DNA of 15,256 nucleotides from positions 1 to 15,256 of the forward strand of contig JAEZTD010000375.1 in the NCBI GenBank assembly GCA_023443705.1, in the 5' to 3' direction. Position 1 is the first letter of the stretch, and the number at the start of each line of letters is the position of its first letter. Made by a program: the position numbers and the translations under genes. This stretch comes from Bacillota bacterium (GTDB taxonomy: Bacteria; Bacillota; Clostridia; Christensenellales; Aristaeellaceae). The notes below the pieces were generated by a model. It worked only from the letters and a program-made list of their open reading frames with translations, did not search any database and was not told the DNA's origin. This document shows, in pieces, positions 13,272 to 15,256 of the stretch.

Positions 13272-14441
13272 CTACGCCTTGATTTCCGGCCAGAACGACG
13301 TGCCGTCCAGCGTATTTTTGATGCCCAGCGCATCCAGAATGGTGGCGGAAACATCGGCGAAGCTGGCGCGCAAGCCCAAATCAACGCCCTCTTCGGCCGA
13401 AAGGCCCCACAGGAGAACCGGCACATGCTCGCGGGTGTGATCAGTGCCCGGGAAGCCCGGATCGACGCCGTGATCGGCGGTAATCATGACGAGCGTATCC
13501 TCGCCCGCCAACCGCATGATCTCCGGCAACGCTTCGTCAAATGCCTCCAGCGCCCGGGCGTAGCCAGGGATGTCGTTTCGGTGTCCGTAGATCGAATCGG
13601 TGTCCACGAGGTTGGCGAACAACAGACCCTTCCACGAATCCTTTTTCAAGGTGTCAAGGATGGCCTCGATGCAGGCGGGATTGCCCGCCGCATGGTTGGA
13701 ACTTGTCAGCCCTCGGTGGTTGAAGATGTCCTCGATCTTGCCGATGCCGATCACATCGCGCCCGGCGTCCTTGATGACGTCCAGCATCGTCCTGCCCGTC
13801 GGGTCCAGGGAGAAATCTCTCCGGTTGCCGGTGCGGGCAAACTCGCCGGGGTTCCCAAGGAATGGGCGGGCGATCACGCGCCCCACCGCCCAGGGGCCGA
13901 TGAGCATTTTGCGCGCGAGGCGGCAGATGTGCCAGAGTTCCGTCGGCGGAATGATCGCTTCATGGGCTGCGATCTGGAAAACGCTGTCCGCGGAGGTGTA
14001 GATGATGGGGTTGCCGGTGCGCAGATGCTCGCTGCCCAGTTCCTCGATGATCTCGGTGCCGGAAGCCACCTTGTTGCCCAGCGTTTTCATGCCGATCTCT
14101 TCTTCAAACTTTTCGATCAGCTCCACCGGGAACCCTTTCGGGAAAGTAGGGAACGGCTCCTTAAGCGTCAGTCCCGCCATCTCCCAATGGCCGCTGGTCG
14201 TGTCTTTTCCGGCGGACTTTTCGGCCATTGCGCCAAAACAGCCCAGCGGATCATCGATCGCGTCGGGAAGCCCGGCAGCGTTCAGAAGCCCCAGATCGGT
14301 GAGGTTCGGGATGTCGGGCTTCCCCTTTTCCACAACGGATTTAAGCGTGTTGGCGCCCTCATCACCGTAGGCAGCGGCATCCTTAGCACCGCCGATCCCG
14401 AGGCCGTCGATCACAATGAGCGCAACCCGTTTAATTCTCAT
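13272..14441 (-). CDS. deoB: Phosphopentomutase DeoB
   Basis: Converts (deoxy)ribose-1-phosphate to the 5-phosphate, linking nucleoside breakdown to central metabolism and PRPP. 389 residues of the alkaline-phosphatase superfamily: N-terminal metal site VALIVIDGLGIGGAKDA (6-22) with D12, the active-site Thr segment GKDTTSGHWEM (about 78-88), the cap domain (about 100-215), and the C-terminal metal ligands around NLVDTDSIYGHRND (about 276-289) and ITADHGVDPGFPGTDHTREH (about 319-338). The start is the ATG at 14439-14441 with AAAGGAG 8 bases upstream; the frame stays open much further, but those residues are antisense-like and overlap the preceding gene. Only 2 bases separate it from the stop of the Spo0A-like gene. 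Confidence 0.96.
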   Translation of the reverse strand: MRIKRVALIVIDGLGIGGAKDAAAYGDEGANTLKSVVEKGKPDIPNLTDLGLLNAAGLPDAIDDPLGCFGAMAEKSAGKDTTSGHWEMAGLTLKEPFPTFPKGFPVELIEKFEEEIGMKTLGNKVASGTEIIEELGSEHLRTGNPIIYTSADSVFQIAAHEAIIPPTELWHICRLARKMLIGPWAVGRVIARPFLGNPGEFARTGNRRDFSLDPTGRTMLDVIKDAGRDVIGIGKIEDIFNHRGLTSSNHAAGNPACIEAILDTLKKDSWKGLLFANLVDTDSIYGHRNDIPGYARALEAFDEALPEIMRLAGEDTLVMITADHGVDPGFPGTDHTREHVPVLLWGLSAEEGVDLGLRASFADVSATILDALGIKNTLDGTSFWPEIKA

Positions 14442-14443
14442 AC

Positions 14444-15187
14444 TCACAACTCCTTTACCCGTGCAAGCTCGGCAAGCCGGCCGATCATTTCTCCAGCGGT
14501 GGGCTTGCCGCGCCGCGCGTCTATGGTATTCCCAAACAATTCGTGCTGCCGCTCCATCGCACTGCCTGACCAAGCCGACTCGATGGCCCGGCGCATCGCG
14601 TGTTCCACGTTGAAGGCCCTCACATGAAAGCGCTGGGCGACCATCGGATAAAGCCTTCCCGTCAGCGAATGCATCAGCCCAGTGTCGAGCGCCATAAGCA
14701 TCGCGGCTGCGGCCAGATAGACCGTACCGGGGAGTTTTGCCGAGAAACCCAGCGACCAAAGGCAGCTCAGTATTTTGTCTTCGGTCAGGTCGGTTCTGGG
14801 CAGACGGTTTACGACGGTCAACCCCTCAATCAGCGCGGACAGTACGGCGGGGTCCAACGGTTTTCTGATCACCCCCGCCGCGCCTCGGCAGTAGGCTTCC
14901 TTTTCAAACGCCCCCATGTCCGCAGGTGAGAGGACGATGGCGTAGGGCATCGTAAATAGCGGCAGCAGGCCGACCCTGCGCATTGTCTCCAGTGCGTCCC
15001 ATCGAGGCAGCACCATGTCGATCAGAAGGACGTCCGGCATGGTCTGCCCGACGAGCTGAACCGTGTTCGGCCCGTCCCATGAAATCCCTTCAACGGAAAG
15101 CCCCGACGCCTGCGCTGCCGCGACACATGCCGAAGCGGATGGTTTATCGGACAGCGCGAGTACCGTTCGCTTTGACAATTGCTTCAT
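14444..15187 (-). CDS. Spo0A-family response regulator with degenerate receiver
   Basis: Spo0A is the master regulator of entry into sporulation. The C-terminal part (about 135-245) matches the Spo0A DNA-binding domain: LWSLGFSAKLPGTVYLAAAA, LTGRLYPMVAQRFHV, the helix around VEHAMRRAIESAW (194-206), LFGNTI and the KPTAGEMIGRLAE end. The N-terminal receiver is weak: D57 (LLIDMVLP) and K109 (IRKPLD) remain, S87 replaces the usual Thr, and the acidic pair is reduced to one (LSDK). The recognition helix also differs from the usual SRVERAIRHAIE. It may be the organism's Spo0A or a paralogue. Start taken at ATG 15185-15187, with GGAAGTGA 5 bases before; in-frame starts up to 15208 are possible. It heads the operon with deoB. 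Confidence 0.85.
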   Translation of the reverse strand: MKQLSKRTVLALSDKPSASACVAAAQASGLSVEGISWDGPNTVQLVGQTMPDVLLIDMVLPRWDALETMRRVGLLPLFTMPYAIVLSPADMGAFEKEAYCRGAAGVIRKPLDPAVLSALIEGLTVVNRLPRTDLTEDKILSCLWSLGFSAKLPGTVYLAAAAMLMALDTGLMHSLTGRLYPMVAQRFHVRAFNVEHAMRRAIESAWSGSAMERQHELFGNTIDARRGKPTAGEMIGRLAELARVKEL

Positions 15188-15211
15188 CGGCATCACTTCC
15201 GGCATCACTTC
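15188..15211 (-). repeat. 12-bp tandem duplication at the start of the Spo0A-like gene
   Basis: GAAGTGATGCCG occurs twice in direct tandem on the minus strand, immediately before the chosen ATG. Each unit carries a Shine-Dalgarno-like GAAGTGA and an in-frame ATG, so three ATGs and two GTGs compete as starts. The unit length keeps the frame. Confidence 0.9.
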
Positions 15212-15218
15212 TGTAAGG

Positions 15219-15248
15219 TTATTCGCCGGACCTTTAGTAAAATCCTCT
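15219..15248 (-). promoter_or_regulatory. Sigma-H-type promoter of the Spo0A-like gene operon
   Basis: Minus strand AGAGGATTT (15240-15248) and GGCGAATAA (15219-15227), 12 bases apart, match every position of the Bacillus sigma-H consensus RNAGGAWWW, 11-12 bases, RNNGAATWW. It lies about 30 bases before the chosen start, leaving room for a short leader. In Bacillus spo0A itself has a sigma-H promoter, so the match fits the gene. Confidence 0.8.
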
Positions 15249-15256
15249 CATTACAC

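Noticed and set aside
13191..14627. 478-codon open frame on the plus strand opposite deoB
   Set aside because: It is antisense to a complete, well-conserved DeoB and has no family features; long antisense frames are expected in GC-rich coding DNA.

Overview
The window looks like chromosomal DNA from a GC-rich, endospore-forming member of the Bacillota, probably class Clostridia. The reasons are a clear sigma-G gene, a YlmC/YmxH sporulation protein, a Spo0A-family regulator behind a sigma-H-type promoter, a DacF-type carboxypeptidase, and purine-rich Shine-Dalgarno sites before nearly every gene. All genes but one lie on the minus strand. Non-ATG starts are common (CTG for nrdR, GTG for prs and ridA, TTG for ftsH and probably dacF). 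I see no mobile element, CRISPR array, tRNA or rRNA.

Layout, left to right. (1) 1-1942: the 5' end of a membrane protein, probably a sensor kinase, behind an OmpR/PhoB-type response regulator; then nrdR, with a promoter that contains a likely NrdR box; then ylmC. (2) 1995-3076: the only plus-strand gene, an alpha/beta hydrolase with a consensus promoter, a leader hairpin and its own terminator. It sits between ylmC and sigG. (3) 3086-3912: sigG behind a sigma-F-like promoter and insulated upstream by a terminator. (4) 3923-4153: a hairpin-rich non-coding stretch. (5) 4168-7120: vanW-family gene, ridA and prs, probably one operon from an extended -10 promoter. (6) 7121-7274: a gene-free stretch with a 13-bp perfect palindrome. 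(7) 7275-11196: tilS, hpt and ftsH in their usual order; tilS and hpt overlap by 4 bases and ftsH has its own promoter. (8) 11203-15248: spo0A-like gene, deoB, purine nucleoside phosphorylase and dacF, read leftward from a sigma-H-like promoter at the window edge.

Two themes link the genes. One is sporulation: Spo0A-like regulator, SigG, YlmC, DacF. The other is nucleoside and PRPP metabolism: the phosphorylase splits purine nucleosides to base and (deoxy)ribose-1-phosphate, DeoB makes ribose-5-phosphate, Prs makes PRPP, and Hpt uses PRPP to recapture the base; NrdR controls deoxynucleotide supply. The leftward block 8 joins both themes under one apparent sigma-H promoter.

Most genes are ordinary housekeeping or sporulation genes, and I found no clearly new multi-gene system. 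The points most worth checking are regulatory: the sigma-H promoter with a degenerate Spo0A receiver, the terminator that overlaps the dacF ribosome-binding site, the NrdR box with a CTG start, and two hairpin-rich intergenic regions.
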